From positions 62,001-126,000 of the forward strand of contig NZ_JAQQLF010000002.1 of NCBI RefSeq assembly GCF_028548455.1: 64,000 nucleotides of DNA. Direction: 5' to 3'. Position numbers and translations under genes: made by a program. Positions 34,637-45,402 of this stretch are shown here, one piece after another (position 1 is the stretch's first letter; each line of letters opens with the position of its first letter). Under the pieces are notes generated by a model. It worked only from the letters and a program-made list of their open reading frames with translations. It was not told the origin of the DNA and made no database searches. The stretch is from Vogesella aquatica (lineage in GTDB: Bacteria > Pseudomonadota > Gammaproteobacteria > Burkholderiales > Chromobacteriaceae).

Positions 34637-35458
34637 CTAGAAGCGGCGGCCCAGGTGGGCTTTGTGCATGATGGTGGAGGCGATTTCTTCAATGGATTTG
34701 TGCGTGGTGCTGATAAACGGCACGGCATGGTGGCGGAACATCGACTCGGCCTCGTTTACCTCGCGGCGGCAGTTGTCCATGCTGGCGTAGCGCGAATCCG
34801 GGCGGCGCTCGGAGCGGATAAAGTGCAGGCGGTTCGGGTCGATGGTCAGCCCGAAAATCTTGCTCTTGAACGGCAGCAGGATTTTCGGCAGCGTCGGGCT
34901 GCCCAGGTCTTCCGGCGTCAGCGGGTAGTTGGCCGCCTTGATGCCGTATTGCAGCGCCAGGTACAGGCAAGTCGGTGTCTTGCCGGAGCGCGATACGCCC
35001 ACCAGAATCACGTCAGCTTCGTCCAGGTCTTTCAGCTTTACCCCGTCGTCGTGGTTCAGCGAGTAGTTCACGGCTTCAATGCGATGGTCGTATTTTTCTT
35101 CATTGGACATGCCATGTGCCTTGCCCACTTCCAGTGTCGCTTTTTCACCCAGCTCTTTTTCCAGCTCGCCGATAAAGGTTTCGAAGAAATCGATCACCAA
35201 TGCGCTGGGAATATTGAGAGCGGCGCGCACATCCGCCTTGATGATGCTGGTGAACACCAGCGGCTTTTCGTGGTCTTCGCGTGCCACTTCGTCAATACGC
35301 TGCGCGAGCTCCTGTGCTTTTTCGACTGTGTCGATAAAGGGGATGGTCTCGCGTTTGAATTCTTCGGTGTCAAACTGGGTCAGCAGGGTGTTGCCCAGCG
35401 ATTCGGCAGTGATACCGGTGCGGTCGGAGACAAAGAAAGCAGAGCGGCGGTGTGGCAT
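34637..35458 (-). CDS. ppsR: PpsR, PEP synthase regulatory kinase/pyrophosphorylase
   Basis: A 273-residue DUF299-family bifunctional serine/threonine kinase and phosphotransferase that inactivates or reactivates PEP synthase by phosphorylating a threonine. The family segments [13 protein letters not shown] and the P-loop-like [15 protein letters not shown] are intact. ATG 35458 is chosen as the only start close to the conserved [10 protein letters not shown]. It is divergent from ppsA, its substrate. Confidence 0.93.
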   Translation of the reverse strand: MPHRRSAFFVSDRTGITAESLGNTLLTQFDTEEFKRETIPFIDTVEKAQELAQRIDEVAREDHEKPLVFTSIIKADVRAALNIPSALVIDFFETFIGELEKELGEKATLEVGKAHGMSNEEKYDHRIEAVNYSLNHDDGVKLKDLDEADVILVGVSRSGKTPTCLYLALQYGIKAANYPLTPEDLGSPTLPKILLPFKSKIFGLTIDPNRLHFIRSERRPDSRYASMDNCRREVNEAESMFRHHAVPFISTTHKSIEEIASTIMHKAHLGRRF

Positions 35459-35601
35459 GGTGTGTCCTGTGCTTGAGTTGGTACGCTGGCATGAAGTCTG
35501 TGCCGTTTTGCCGCCAGCGGCAAGCAGGCAGATCAAGCAGCAGGCCGGATTGCCGGGGTGTTATGTAGTGGTGGCATTACATTTCTGTCTTTTATTCAGG
35601 G

Positions 35602-35623
35602 GGATAAACAGTATTCTTTATCC
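35602..35623. promoter_or_regulatory. Inverted repeat in the ppsR-ppsA intergenic region
   Basis: Arms GGATAAA and TTTATCC around eight bases, in the A+T-rich middle of the 288-base divergent region. It is a candidate operator for one or both genes; no regulator is assigned. Confidence 0.4.
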
Positions 35624-35746
35624 AGTATGCTGAAAATTCAGGGAAAGCCCTGTGTTGTGCGATGCAAAAGTCGCTACGCAAACCGGGGCTTGTTCGGCTA
35701 GAATGCGTGCTTCCCTATCGTCCAATCCAACACAGGAAGTGAAGTG

Positions 35747-38134
35747 ATGGCAGAGAACTACGTCATCTGGTTCGAGAACCTGCGCATGACCGATGTCGAG
35801 AAAGTAGGCGGCAAGAATGCCTCGCTCGGCGAAATGATCAGTCAGCTTGCCCATTCCGGGGTGCGCGTTCCGGGAGGTTTTGCTACTACAGCAGACGCCT
35901 ATCGGGATTTTCTCCAGCACAACGGTCTGGCTGACCGCATCAATACCGCGCTGTCGAAGCTTGATATCGACGACGTAACGGAGCTGGCTCGTGTCGGCAA
36001 GGAGATCCGCCAGTGGATCATCGACACCCCATTCCCGGCCAAGCTTGATGAAGATATCAAGACTGCCTGGGATCAAATGGTTGCCGATGCCGGTGGTGCC
36101 GATATTTCCGTAGCAGTACGTTCCTCTGCAACCGCAGAAGATCTGCCTGATGCCTCGTTCGCAGGCCAGCAAGAAACCTTCCTGAATATTCGTGGCCTTG
36201 ACAACGTCAAGGACGCCATGAAACACGTATTCGCTTCCCTCTATAACGATCGCGCCATTTCCTACCGCGTACACAAAGGCTTTGCCCACGATGTTGTGGC
36301 CCTGTCTGCCGGTGTACAACGTATGGTGCGCTCCGATAGCGGCGCAGCAGGCGTGATGTTCACTATCGATACCGAATCCGGTTTTGAAGACGTGGTATTC
36401 ATCACTTCTTCCTACGGTTTGGGCGAGACAGTGGTACAAGGCGCGGTGAACCCGGACGAGTTCTACGTTCACAAGCCAACACTGAAAGCCGATCGTCCTG
36501 CCATCCTGCGCAAGACCATGGGCTCCAAGCTGATCAAGATGGAATTCACCGACGCCTCGCAAGCTGGCCGTTCCGTGAAAACCGTTGATGTGGCCGAAGA
36601 CCTGCGCAAGCAGTTCTCGATCACCGACGCCGAAGTGGCCGAGCTGGCCCAGTACGCGCTGATCATCGAAAAACACTACGCCCGCCCGATGGATATCGAG
36701 TGGGGCCGTGACGGCCTGGATGGCAAGCTGTACATCCTGCAGGCACGTCCGGAAACGGTAAAATCGCAGGAAGACCGCAAGGACACCCTGCGCCGCTACC
36801 GTCTGAAAAACACCTCCACCGTGCTGTGTGAAGGCCGTGCCATTGGTCAGAAGATCGGCCAGGGTACCGTGCGCATGATCAAGGACGCGTCCGAGATGGA
36901 TCAGGTCAAAGCCGGCGATGTGCTGGTTACCGACATGACCGACCCGGACTGGGAGCCGGTCATGAAGCGCGCTGCCGCGATCGTGACCAACCGTGGCGGC
37001 CGTACCTGCCACGCGGCCATTATTGCGCGCGAGCTGGGTATTCCTGCGGTAGTAGGTTGCGGCGACGCCACCGACCTGCTGCGCGACGGCATGCAAGTAA
37101 CCGTATCCTGCGCCGAAGGCGACACCGGCAACATCTATGATGGCCTGCTGGAAGTGGAAATCATCGAGCTCGAGCTCGACAAGATGCCGAAGTCGCCGGT
37201 GAAGATCATGATGAACGTGGGCAACCCGGAACTGGCTTTCGACTTCGCGCAGCTGCCGAACGAAGGCGTGGGCCTGGCGCGCATGGAGTTCGTGATCAAC
37301 CGCCAGATCGGTATCCACCCGAAAGCGCTGCTGGAGTTTGATACCCTGCCGGCCGACCTGAAAGCGACCATTACCGATCGCATCGCAGGCTACGCCAGCC
37401 CGGTAGACTTCTACGTCGACAAGATCGCCGAAGGCGTGTCCACGTTGGCAGCGGCCTTCTCGCCGAAAAAGGTGATCGTGCGTATGTCCGACTTCAAGTC
37501 GAACGAGTACGCCAACCTGATCGGCGGCCAACTGTACGAACCGCACGAAGAAAACCCGATGCTGGGCTTCCGTGGTGCTGCTCGCTACGTGGCTGACAGC
37601 TTCCGCGACTGTTTCGAGCTGGAATGCCGCGCCATCAAGAAAGTGCGCGACGTGATGGGCCTCACCAACGTGGAAGTGATGATCCCGTTCGTGCGTACCC
37701 TGGCCGAAGCCGAAAAAGTGATCGAGATCCTGGCCGCCAACGGCCTGAAGCGTGGCGAAAACGGCCTGCGCCTGATCATGATGTGCGAACTGCCGACCAA
37801 CGCTATCCTGGCCGAGAAGTTCCTGCAGCACTTTGACGGTTTCTCCATCGGTTCCAACGATATGACCCAGCTCACCCTGGGTGTGGATCGTGACTCCGGC
37901 GGCCCGATCGCGACCACTTTCGACGAGCGTAACGAGGCTGTGAAAGCCATGCTGCACCTGGCTATCCAGGCTTGCCGCAAGCTGGACAAGTACGTGGGTA
38001 TCTGCGGCCAAGGCCCGTCGGATCACCCGGACTTTGCCAAGTGGCTGGTGGAAGAGGGCATCGAGACCATCTCGCTGAACCCGGATACCGTCGTGGAAAC
38101 CTGGTTGTACCTGGCCAAGGAACTGAACGCCTAA
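35747..38134 (+). CDS. ppsA: PpsA, phosphoenolpyruvate synthase
   Basis: A 795-residue enzyme making PEP from pyruvate and ATP. N-terminal ATP-grasp domain, swivelling phosphohistidine domain with H422 in GGRTCHAAI preceded by the regulatory Thr, and C-terminal TIM barrel with LNPD near the end. The ATG at 35747 follows AGGAAGTG; a GTG one codon earlier is equally open. With fbp downstream, it marks gluconeogenic growth on organic acids. Confidence 0.96.
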   Translation: MAENYVIWFENLRMTDVEKVGGKNASLGEMISQLAHSGVRVPGGFATTADAYRDFLQHNGLADRINTALSKLDIDDVTELARVGKEIRQWIIDTPFPAKLDEDIKTAWDQMVADAGGADISVAVRSSATAEDLPDASFAGQQETFLNIRGLDNVKDAMKHVFASLYNDRAISYRVHKGFAHDVVALSAGVQRMVRSDSGAAGVMFTIDTESGFEDVVFITSSYGLGETVVQGAVNPDEFYVHKPTLKADRPAILRKTMGSKLIKMEFTDASQAGRSVKTVDVAEDLRKQFSITDAEVAELAQYALIIEKHYARPMDIEWGRDGLDGKLYILQARPETVKSQEDRKDTLRRYRLKNTSTVLCEGRAIGQKIGQGTVRMIKDASEMDQVKAGDVLVTDMTDPDWEPVMKRAAAIVTNRGGRTCHAAIIARELGIPAVVGCGDATDLLRDGMQVTVSCAEGDTGNIYDGLLEVEIIELELDKMPKSPVKIMMNVGNPELAFDFAQLPNEGVGLARMEFVINRQIGIHPKALLEFDTLPADLKATITDRIAGYASPVDFYVDKIAEGVSTLAAAFSPKKVIVRMSDFKSNEYANLIGGQLYEPHEENPMLGFRGAARYVADSFRDCFELECRAIKKVRDVMGLTNVEVMIPFVRTLAEAEKVIEILAANGLKRGENGLRLIMMCELPTNAILAEKFLQHFDGFSIGSNDMTQLTLGVDRDSGGPIATTFDERNEAVKAMLHLAIQACRKLDKYVGICGQGPSDHPDFAKWLVEEGIETISLNPDTVVETWLYLAKELNA

Positions 38135-38151
38135 GCGTTGCGTTTCGCCAC

Positions 38152-38203
38152 ACGCCCGACTCGCCAAAACGGCTTCCGTTTTGCCCTGGTCGGGCGTTTT
38201 TCT
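38152..38203 (+). terminator. Nested hairpin terminator of ppsA
   Basis: Outer arms ACGCCCGAC/GTCGGGCGT and an inner AAACGG/CCGTTT stem, followed by TTTT. Confidence 0.85.
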
Positions 38204-38303
38204 TTGCTGATGCATGTAGTGCGCAGGTAACACCCCAGACGCTTGGGGCAGGGTGGTAAACTTGGCTAACCCTTTCTGCGACCTATGTGATACGAGGACA
38301 ATA

Positions 38304-39308
38304 ATGAGCAGCCGTATCTCCCTCTCCCGATTCCTGATTGAAGAACAGCGCCTGCATGGTGCCCTGCCGCCGGATCTGCGTCTGCTGATCGAAACCGTGG
38401 CGCGTGCCTGCAAAGCCATTGCCCACTCGGTAAACAAAGGTGCGCTGGCTGGTGTGCTGGGCGATGCCGGTACCGGTAACGTACAAGGCGAAGCCCAGAA
38501 AAAGCTGGACGTGATCGCTAACGACATCCTGCTGGAAGCCAACGAATGGGGCGGCAACCTGGGCGCCATGGCGTCTGAAGAAATGGAGCTGCCGCACTCC
38601 ATCCCCGAGCACATGCCCCGTGGCCGCTACCTGCTGATGTTTGACCCGCTGGACGGCTCGTCCAATATCGACGTGAACATCTCCGTGGGCACCATCTTCT
38701 CGGTACTGGAAGCGCCGGAAGGCAATACCCAGCCGACCGAAGCCGACTTCCTGCAAGCCGGTAGCCACCAGGTAGCCGCAGGTTATGCGGTATATGGCCC
38801 GCAAAACATGCTGGTGCTTACCTTTGGCCACGGTGTGTACGGCTTCACGCTGGACCGCGAGCTGGGCTCCTGGGTACTGACCCACCGCAATATGACCGTA
38901 CCGGCTACCACCGGCGAGTTTGCCATCAATATGTCCAATCAGCGCCACTGGGAAGCCCCGGTGCAGCGTTATGTCGGCGAGCTGCTGGCCGGCAAGGAAG
39001 GCCCGCTGGGCAAGGACTACAATATGCGCTGGGTGGCCTCCATGGTGGCTGAAGTGCACCGCATCATCACCCGTGGCGGTATTTTCATGTACCCGAAAGA
39101 CGCGCGTGACCCGGCCAAACCAGGCAAGCTGCGCCTGATGTACGAAGGCAACCCGATGGCGTTCATCATCGAGCAAGCCGGTGGCCTGGCTACCGATGGC
39201 CATCGCCGCATCATGGACATCGTGCCGCAGGGCCTGCACGAGCGTGTGGCTGTATTCCTGGGCTCCAAAGAAGAAGTGGCCCGCGTTACCGGCTACCATC
39301 AGGGCTGA
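38304..39308 (+). CDS. fbp: Fructose-1,6-bisphosphatase class I
   Basis: A 334-residue class I FBPase with the metal-site segment [10 protein letters not shown], and GTIFSVL and YPKDAR regions. It catalyses the committed phosphatase step of gluconeogenesis. ATG 38304 follows GAGGACA. It stands between ppsA and fumarase, both with own terminators, so it is probably monocistronic. Confidence 0.95.
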   Translation: MSSRISLSRFLIEEQRLHGALPPDLRLLIETVARACKAIAHSVNKGALAGVLGDAGTGNVQGEAQKKLDVIANDILLEANEWGGNLGAMASEEMELPHSIPEHMPRGRYLLMFDPLDGSSNIDVNISVGTIFSVLEAPEGNTQPTEADFLQAGSHQVAAGYAVYGPQNMLVLTFGHGVYGFTLDRELGSWVLTHRNMTVPATTGEFAINMSNQRHWEAPVQRYVGELLAGKEGPLGKDYNMRWVASMVAEVHRIITRGGIFMYPKDARDPAKPGKLRLMYEGNPMAFIIEQAGGLATDGHRRIMDIVPQGLHERVAVFLGSKEEVARVTGYHQG

Positions 39309-39316
39309 TACCCGTT

Positions 39317-39336
39317 TGCGGCCAACGTTGGCCGCA
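39317..39336. repeat. 20-base perfect palindrome built from two overlapping repeat cores
   Basis: The sequence is fully self-complementary around AACGTT, with TGCGGCCAA at the left and TTGGCCGCA at the right. It sits just after the fbp stop and before a classical terminator, and is a variant of the window-wide 10-mer. Confidence 0.75.
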
Positions 39337-39350
39337 GTCGTACATGCCTA

Positions 39351-39381
39351 CAAAACCGCCGGCGCTGAGTCGGCGGTTTTG
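39351..39381 (+). terminator. Terminator of fbp
   Basis: Arms CAAAACCGCCG and CGGCGGTTTTG with a nine-base loop. The A/T flanks on both strands allow two-way use. Confidence 0.8.
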
Positions 39382-39495
39382 CATTGTTCTGCTTTTATCT
39401 TCCTGCGTTGCAGCATTGCGCCTTCCTGCCCGTGGGCGAAACGCCTAAAATAGCGGCACAAACCCAACACAGCCCCTACGCTGGAGAACCCAATA

Positions 39496-41028
39496 ATGAC
39501 CATCATCCGTCAGGACGACTTCATCCAGAGCATTGCCGATGCCTTCCAGTACATCAGCTGCTACCACCCGAAAGACTATATCGACGCGTTGTACCAGGCC
39601 TATCTGCACGAAGAAAGCCCGGCCGCCAAAGACGCCATGGCGCAGATCCTGATCAACAGCCGCATGTGTGCCGAAGGTCGCCGCCCGATTTGCCAGGATA
39701 CCGGTATTGCCGTGGTGTTCCTGAAAGTGGGTATGAAAGTGCAGTGGGACAGCACGCTGTCGGTACAGGAAATGGTGAACGAGGGCGTGCGTCGCGCCTA
39801 TAACAACCCGGACAACAAGCTGCGCGCCTCCGTGCTGCTGGACCCGGCAGGCAAGCGCCAGAACTCCAAGGACAACACTCCTGCCGTGGTGCACTTCGAG
39901 ATTGTTGAAGGCGACGGCGTGGAAGTGATCTGTGCGGCCAAGGGCGGCGGCTCCGAGAATAAATCCAAGTTCTACGCACTGAACCCGTCCGACAGCATCG
40001 TCGATTGGGTCGTGAAGACCGTACCGACCATGGGTGCAGGCTGGTGTCCACCAGGCATCCTGGGTATCGGTATCGGCGGTACGCCGGAAAAAGCCATGCT
40101 GCTGGCCAAAGAATCGCTGATGGACCACGTGGATATCCACGAGCTGAAGGCCAAGGCCGCCAGCGGCGCCGAGCTGAGCCGTGTAGAACAGCTGCGCCTG
40201 GAAATCTTCGAAAAAGTGAACGCGCTGGGTATCGGCGCGCAGGGCCTGGGCGGCCTGACCACCGTGCTGGACGTGAAGATCCTGGATTACCCGACCCACG
40301 CCGCCAGCCTGCCGGTCGCCATGATCCCGAACTGCGCCGCCACGCGCCATATCCATTTCCACCTGGACGGCAATGGCCCGGCCGTGCTGGAAACGCCGAA
40401 GCTGGAAGACTGGCCGGAAATCACCTACGACACCAGCAATGGCAAGCGTGTGAACCTGGACAGCATCACGCCGGAAGAAGTGGCCAGCTGGCAGCCGGGT
40501 GACGTGCTGCTGCTGAACGGCAAGATCCTGACCGGCCGCGACGCTGCGCACAAACGCATGGTGGACATGCTGAACAAGGGCGAGAAGCTGCCGGTAGACT
40601 TTACCAACCGCTTCATCTACTACGTCGGCCCGGTAGACCCGGTGCGTGACGAAGTGGTTGGCCCGGCCGGCCCCACTACCGCCACGCGTATGGACAAGTT
40701 CACCCGCCAGATGCTGGAACAGACCGGCTTGCTCGGCATGATCGGCAAGGCCGAGCGTGGCCCGGCTGCCATCGACGCCATCAAGGACAACAAAGCCGTC
40801 TACCTGATGGCGGTGGGCGGCTCGGCCTACCTGGTGTCCAAGGCCATCAAGGCATCCAAAGTGGTGGGTTTTGCCGACCTGGGCATGGAAGCCATCTACG
40901 AGTTCGAAGTACAGGACATGCCGGTAACCGTAGCGGTAGACGCCTGTGGCACCTCGGTCCACAACACCGGCCCGGCCGAGTGGAGCGTGAAAATTGCCGA
41001 TATCGCCCGCGCTAAACACCCGGCCTGA
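39496..41028 (+). CDS. Class I fumarate hydratase ([4Fe-4S], single chain)
   Basis: A 510-residue iron-sulfur fumarase of the FumA/FumB type, with alpha-like N-terminal and beta-like C-terminal halves in one chain. RRPICQDTGIA carries the first cluster cysteine; further cysteines lie in PNCAATRH and, in the N-terminal half, near GAGWCPPG. It interconverts fumarate and malate in the citric acid cycle. It is followed by a strong terminator. Confidence 0.93.
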   Translation: MTIIRQDDFIQSIADAFQYISCYHPKDYIDALYQAYLHEESPAAKDAMAQILINSRMCAEGRRPICQDTGIAVVFLKVGMKVQWDSTLSVQEMVNEGVRRAYNNPDNKLRASVLLDPAGKRQNSKDNTPAVVHFEIVEGDGVEVICAAKGGGSENKSKFYALNPSDSIVDWVVKTVPTMGAGWCPPGILGIGIGGTPEKAMLLAKESLMDHVDIHELKAKAASGAELSRVEQLRLEIFEKVNALGIGAQGLGGLTTVLDVKILDYPTHAASLPVAMIPNCAATRHIHFHLDGNGPAVLETPKLEDWPEITYDTSNGKRVNLDSITPEEVASWQPGDVLLLNGKILTGRDAAHKRMVDMLNKGEKLPVDFTNRFIYYVGPVDPVRDEVVGPAGPTTATRMDKFTRQMLEQTGLLGMIGKAERGPAAIDAIKDNKAVYLMAVGGSAYLVSKAIKASKVVGFADLGMEAIYEFEVQDMPVTVAVDACGTSVHNTGPAEWSVKIADIARAKHPA

Positions 41029-41049
41029 TAGTCTGGCCGTATCAAGCCC

Positions 41050-41081
41050 AACCCCTTCCGGTAGCCGGAAGGGGTTTTTTT
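41050..41081 (+). terminator. Terminator of fumarase gene
   Basis: Perfect arms AACCCCTTCCGG and CCGGAAGGGGTT followed by TTTTT. Confidence 0.92.
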
Positions 41082-41240
41082 ATTGCGATCGAAAGCCTGA
41101 TCTACAAAAGCGGTGCCAGCGGATGGTTTTTATTGGTTTAATACCAATTAAAGACCACGTGGCTTTGTCATGCCATAATGCCTTAACGCCCCGTAACTCG
41201 CCACGCTGGTGGCACCCCAAGACAAAGACAGGAACAGGCC

Positions 41241-42863
41241 ATGAAAGTAAAACACAAGGCTTGGTGGGTATCGCTATTGATACTGGTCAGCATGCTGGCC
41301 ATTGCACTGGCAGGCACCTATACCATGCGCCAGATGAGTGACCAGGACAACCGCGCGCGTATCAAGCAGCTGATGTCCAGTACGCATTCTGCCATTTTGC
41401 AGCTGGAACGAATGGCAGCCAGTGGCAAACTGAGCGATGCCCAGGCCAAAGACATTGCCACGCAAGTACTGCGGGAAAACAAATACAGCAGCTCCGAATA
41501 TGTCTACGTGGCAGACGAGAAGCTCGATTTTGTCGCGACACCGCTAGACCCCCAGCTGCATGGCACCAGCTTTAACGACTTCAAGGACGCAGAAGGCCAG
41601 AGTGTCGGTGCCATCCTGAGTGCTGCGCTGCAGCGATCCGGTGGCGAGCTTACCCAGTACTGGTGGACGGCACGGCGCGAGGGCGAGGTGGTCAAGCTGC
41701 TGTCGGTCGCACAGCGCACCCCGCGATGGCACTGGGTGGTGGGGACCGGTATCAGCTTTGCCGAGGTTGACCAGCGTTTCTGGCACACCGCCCGTTGGCA
41801 GGTGCTGGTGTGCCTGCTGTTGGTGGCTGGCATTGCGACCGTCATACTGCTGTCTGTACGCGGTTTGTTAGCCAAGCTGGGGGGCGAGCCGGACGAGGTG
41901 CAGGCATTGGTGCAAAAAGTGTCTGCCGGTGACCTGCGTGGCGCAGAAGACCTGGCAGGCACTGTGCCGGCGCAGAGTATTTTTGGTGCGGTGCTTGCCA
42001 TGCGTACCGCCTTGCGTGAATTACTGGGCAATATGAGCCAGTCTGTCATGACGCTGAACCAGAGTAGCCACGCCATTGTGGATCAGGCATCGGGTAGCCG
42101 GGTATTGGTAGCTCAGCAAACCGAAGCCACGGTGCGTATCAGCCAGGCCACTGATCAGTTCAGCCAGCAGGTAGCTGGCGCTGCAGGGCAAGCACTGGCG
42201 GCGCGGCAGCAAAGCGACGATGCCATCGATAGCGCGCTGAGCGGGCAACAAGTGATTGCCGGGGCTGTAGGGCGGCTGAATGACATCGGTACTCTGGTGA
42301 TGGCCACGCAACGCAGTATTGACGAACTGGCCAGCCGCCTGGGCAGTATCAGCGCGGTGATCGGCGTGATTCGCGATGTGGCAGACCAAACCAATTTGCT
42401 GGCACTGAATGCCGCCATCGAAGCGGCCCGTGCGGGCGAGCAAGGGCGCGGTTTTGCCGTGGTGGCAGACGAAGTGCGTAAACTGGCCGAGCGTACCAGC
42501 CAGGCTACGGGTGAAATTACCCAGACCATCGGCAGCATCCAGGTCAACAGCCAGCAAGCCAAGCAGCGTATGGATGAAATGGTCGAGCAGCTGCATGGTG
42601 GTATTGCGCAAGCGCAGGACGGTGGCCAGGCGGTAGCCGTGATTCGCGAGAGCACCGAGTCGGTTTGTGTCAGCATGCAGAAGGTCGTGCTGGTACTGCA
42701 GCAGCAGGCAGACGCCAGCCGGGCCATACGTGAAGACCTGTCCGCCGTGGCCAGTATATCGTCCAGCACGCGAGAAGCATCCGAGCAAACCGTGCGTCTG
42801 GCCGAGTCCATCCGTCAGGCAGCCGACCTGCTGTCCCTGCTATCGGCCCGTTTTCAGCTGTAG
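41241..42863 (+). CDS. Methyl-accepting chemotaxis protein with single Cache sensor
   Basis: A 540-residue chemoreceptor: TM1 (about 8-28), a periplasmic sCache-type domain (about 30-180, with [18 protein letters not shown]), TM2 (about 188-208), a short HAMP-like linker, and the cytoplasmic coiled-coil with the conserved tip [20 protein letters not shown]. It signals to CheA/CheW. The ligand is unknown. An inverted repeat ATTGGT-TTAAT-ACCAAT lies upstream at 41132-41148. Confidence 0.9.
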   Translation: MKVKHKAWWVSLLILVSMLAIALAGTYTMRQMSDQDNRARIKQLMSSTHSAILQLERMAASGKLSDAQAKDIATQVLRENKYSSSEYVYVADEKLDFVATPLDPQLHGTSFNDFKDAEGQSVGAILSAALQRSGGELTQYWWTARREGEVVKLLSVAQRTPRWHWVVGTGISFAEVDQRFWHTARWQVLVCLLLVAGIATVILLSVRGLLAKLGGEPDEVQALVQKVSAGDLRGAEDLAGTVPAQSIFGAVLAMRTALRELLGNMSQSVMTLNQSSHAIVDQASGSRVLVAQQTEATVRISQATDQFSQQVAGAAGQALAARQQSDDAIDSALSGQQVIAGAVGRLNDIGTLVMATQRSIDELASRLGSISAVIGVIRDVADQTNLLALNAAIEAARAGEQGRGFAVVADEVRKLAERTSQATGEITQTIGSIQVNSQQAKQRMDEMVEQLHGGIAQAQDGGQAVAVIRESTESVCVSMQKVVLVLQQQADASRAIREDLSAVASISSSTREASEQTVRLAESIRQAADLLSLLSARFQL

Positions 42864-42924
42864 CAGCACGCGCCGGCTGCGGGTAGGCCGGCCCGGGCCG
42901 TGCGCTGCAGTGCTGTTTGGCGCA

Positions 42925-43017
42925 CTAGCGGCGGCGCAGCTGCTGTTTGACGCGCTGCCATAGCCACTTGGCCGCGATGCCTGCCAGCATCAGGGCGATA
43001 CGTTTTTTTACCGACAT
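42925..43017 (-). CDS. 30-aa basic amphipathic microprotein coupled to the DUF411 gene
   Basis: A tiny ORF encoding MSVKKRIALMLAGIAAKWL followed by WQRVKQQLRRR. It has a hydrophobic centre flanked by basic ends, suggesting a membrane-associated helix. Its ribosome-binding site AAGGAGG is formed by the last codons of the upstream DUF411 gene, whose stop is two bases before the ATG. That placement supports real translation. No family is recognised. Confidence 0.5.
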   Translation of the reverse strand: MSVKKRIALMLAGIAAKWLWQRVKQQLRRR

Positions 43018-43019
43018 GG

Positions 43020-43454
43020 CTAGCCTCCTTTTATCGTGGCATAAACATACTGACGGCCGGCACGGGTAAAGGCCATGACCTGATAGCTGTCGCGTATGCC
43101 GGTTTCCATGCCGGGGCTGCCTTGCGGCATGCCCGCCACGGCCAGGCCAGCGATGGCCGGCCGGTCGCGCAAGAGCTGTTGCACCATGGCAGCCGGTACG
43201 TGGCCCTCGATGGTGTAGCCGCCGATTTGTGCAGTATGGCAGGAGCGCAAGCTGGCTGGTACACCCAGCCGGTCTTTCAGCTGTGCCATGTCGCTGCGGT
43301 CCTGGCTTTGCAACGCAAGCTTGTTGGCACGCATATGTGTGGCCCACTTGCCGCAGCAACCACAGGACGGGTCTTTATACAGTTGGCCGCTATCGGCCGC
43401 CAGAACCGGCAGGCTGATGGCCAGGGCCAGAAAAAGCAGACGGGCAGTGCGCAT
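43020..43454 (-). CDS. DUF411 periplasmic metal-binding protein
   Basis: A 144-residue exported protein (signal peptide ending LPVLAA) of the DUF411 family, with the thioredoxin-like KDPSCGCCGKWATHM cysteine motif, the later RSCHTAQIGGY, and EGHVPA. Family members are found near copper or other metal resistance genes and are thought to bind metal. ATG 43454 is chosen over an upstream TTG because the signal peptide begins there. Confidence 0.8.
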   Translation of the reverse strand: MRTARLLFLALAISLPVLAADSGQLYKDPSCGCCGKWATHMRANKLALQSQDRSDMAQLKDRLGVPASLRSCHTAQIGGYTIEGHVPAAMVQQLLRDRPAIAGLAVAGMPQGSPGMETGIRDSYQVMAFTRAGRQYVYATIKGG

Positions 43455-43572
43455 AAGAGTTTCACCGGGCAAAATGGTGCATGGACGCGTATTCCCGTGG
43501 CAAGTTCCGCTACCAGCTATGCGATACTCTCGCTCCTGCCGTCCATGCTGACGGTGTCATGCGGGGTAAGAA

Positions 43573-45402
43573 GTGCGATTACGGTTTATTTTATGGCTCT
43601 GCTTGTTGTGCTTGTCGCCTGCATGGGCCACGCCAACCCAGGTCATGTCCCGGGCCTACCTGGTAGACCCGCAAGGCAAGCTGGATTTGCCCCAGGTACG
43701 CCAGCAGGCTTTCACCCCGCTGCCTGGCATCCTGGCGCGCGGTTATACCCCGACGGTGACCTGGCTGCGCGTCGTCGTGCACAATGGTGCGCCGGGCGAG
43801 CCGCTGGTGCTGCGCATCCGCCCGGGCTATCTGGATGAGGTCCGTCTGTACTGGCAAGACAGTCAGGGGCGCTGGCAGCAGCAAGCCGACGGGGACCGCT
43901 ACCCCTACGCCAAGCGCAGTTATCCGGGTATCACGCCGTCTTTTATGGTGCGCCAGGTGCAGGCGCAGGCCGTGTACTACCTGCGTCTGCACACCACCAG
44001 TACCAGTATGCTGGGTATAGAAGCGCAGCCGCTGCACCAGGCGCTGCAGGCTGATGTGCGGCAATCGTCATGGCAGATCATCTACTACGCCATTCTGCTG
44101 TGGCTGCTGGTATGGGCCATTGCCGATTACCGCGAAAGCCGCGATCGCGTGGTGGGGCTGTTTATTCCCTACCAGCTATTGTCGGTGCTGGTAAACCTGG
44201 CTTTTATGGGTTACTACAGCATGCTGGTGCCCGCCAGCTACCCGCAGCTGGCCGATGTGGCCACCAGCTGGACGTCGACACTGTTCTGTCTGGCCAGCCT
44301 GATGTTCCATCGTCACTTGCTGCTGGGTTTCTCGCCGCCAGGCTTGCTGCGCTGGGTGCTCAAGTTATTGCCCTGCTATTACCCGCTGTTGTTCCTGATG
44401 CTGGCTTTCGGCACTATCCAGCCGGTCATGCAGACCAATACCATGGTGGCGCCTGTGCAGGTCCTGCTGATGGCCCTGACTGCCTGGCTGGTGCCGCCGC
44501 ACCCGCTGCGCCGCCTGTTGCGTGTGCTATATACCCTTTCCATCGGGGTGATCGCCATTACCATGCTGCCCTTGCTGGGCATTGGCAATGTGCTGGAAAT
44601 GAACCAGTACGGCCAACTGATACAGTCGCTATTGATCAGTGCACTGGCCTTTGTCCTGTTGCAGCGCCGTTCCGGCCAGCTGCGCAGCGAACGCCACGCC
44701 TTTGCAGTGGAGCTGGAGCTGGCTCGGCAACAGATTGTGATTGAACGGCAGCAAAGCGAAGAGCAGTCCCGTTTTATGGCCATGCTGACTCATGAGCTCA
44801 AGACCCCCATGTCTGTGATCCGTATGGCGCTGGGCAGCTTGCGTATGCAGCTGGGCGAGCAGCGCATTCTGGCGCACGCCGAGCGGGCGGTAGACGACAT
44901 GAACGCCGTGGTAGAGCGCTGCACCCAGGCCGACCGTATCGAGCAGGGGCAGCTGGAGATTCAGAGCGAGACTATCGTGCTGGCCGAGCTGATAAATGAT
45001 GTGCGCGACAACAGCCGTGAACCGGAGCGGGTAATATTGCACCCGGGCACGGTGCCTCTGTTGCGCAGTGACAGCCAGCTATTGCGGACTGTGTTATCAA
45101 ATCTGATAGATAACGCTTTGAAGTATTCGCCGGCAGCCAGCACGATTAATGTGAAATGGGGCACAAAATCCACGGGATTGTGGCTATCTGTTGACAATGT
45201 TGCGTCTGCGGCAGGCATGCCGGATGCAAGTAAGGTATTTACAAAGTATTATCGAAGTCCTGGCGCTCATAGCAAAACCGGTTCTGGCCTCGGGCTGTAT
45301 CTGGTGCGCGGCCTGTGTATACAGCTGCAAGGGATGGTTTCCTACCGGCCTGAAGCCAATATCGTGAGATTTGAAGTATGGTTACCCGTATCAACCCGTT
45401 AA
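43573..45402 (+). CDS. 7TMR-DISM sensor histidine kinase
   Basis: A 609-residue membrane kinase starting GTG. Signal peptide (ending AWA), periplasmic 7TMR-DISMED2-like beta domain (about 25-155), seven transmembrane segments (about 170-375), HisKA with H in MLTHELKTPMSVIR near residue 408, and HATPase ending GSGLGLYLV. The 3' part (45060-45260) is less G+C-rich. Its stop lies 25 bases inside the next gene, so it is a pair with the response regulator. Confidence 0.85.
   Translation: MRLRFILWLCLLCLSPAWATPTQVMSRAYLVDPQGKLDLPQVRQQAFTPLPGILARGYTPTVTWLRVVVHNGAPGEPLVLRIRPGYLDEVRLYWQDSQGRWQQQADGDRYPYAKRSYPGITPSFMVRQVQAQAVYYLRLHTTSTSMLGIEAQPLHQALQADVRQSSWQIIYYAILLWLLVWAIADYRESRDRVVGLFIPYQLLSVLVNLAFMGYYSMLVPASYPQLADVATSWTSTLFCLASLMFHRHLLLGFSPPGLLRWVLKLLPCYYPLLFLMLAFGTIQPVMQTNTMVAPVQVLLMALTAWLVPPHPLRRLLRVLYTLSIGVIAITMLPLLGIGNVLEMNQYGQLIQSLLISALAFVLLQRRSGQLRSERHAFAVELELARQQIVIERQQSEEQSRFMAMLTHELKTPMSVIRMALGSLRMQLGEQRILAHAERAVDDMNAVVERCTQADRIEQGQLEIQSETIVLAELINDVRDNSREPERVILHPGTVPLLRSDSQLLRTVLSNLIDNALKYSPAASTINVKWGTKSTGLWLSVDNVASAAGMPDASKVFTKYYRSPGAHSKTGSGLGLYLVRGLCIQLQGMVSYRPEANIVRFEVWLPVSTR

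Noticed and set aside
35618-38614. 998-codon minus-strand open frame opposite ppsA
   Set aside because: Shadow of ppsA; the encoded sequence has no domain pattern, while ppsA is complete on the other strand.
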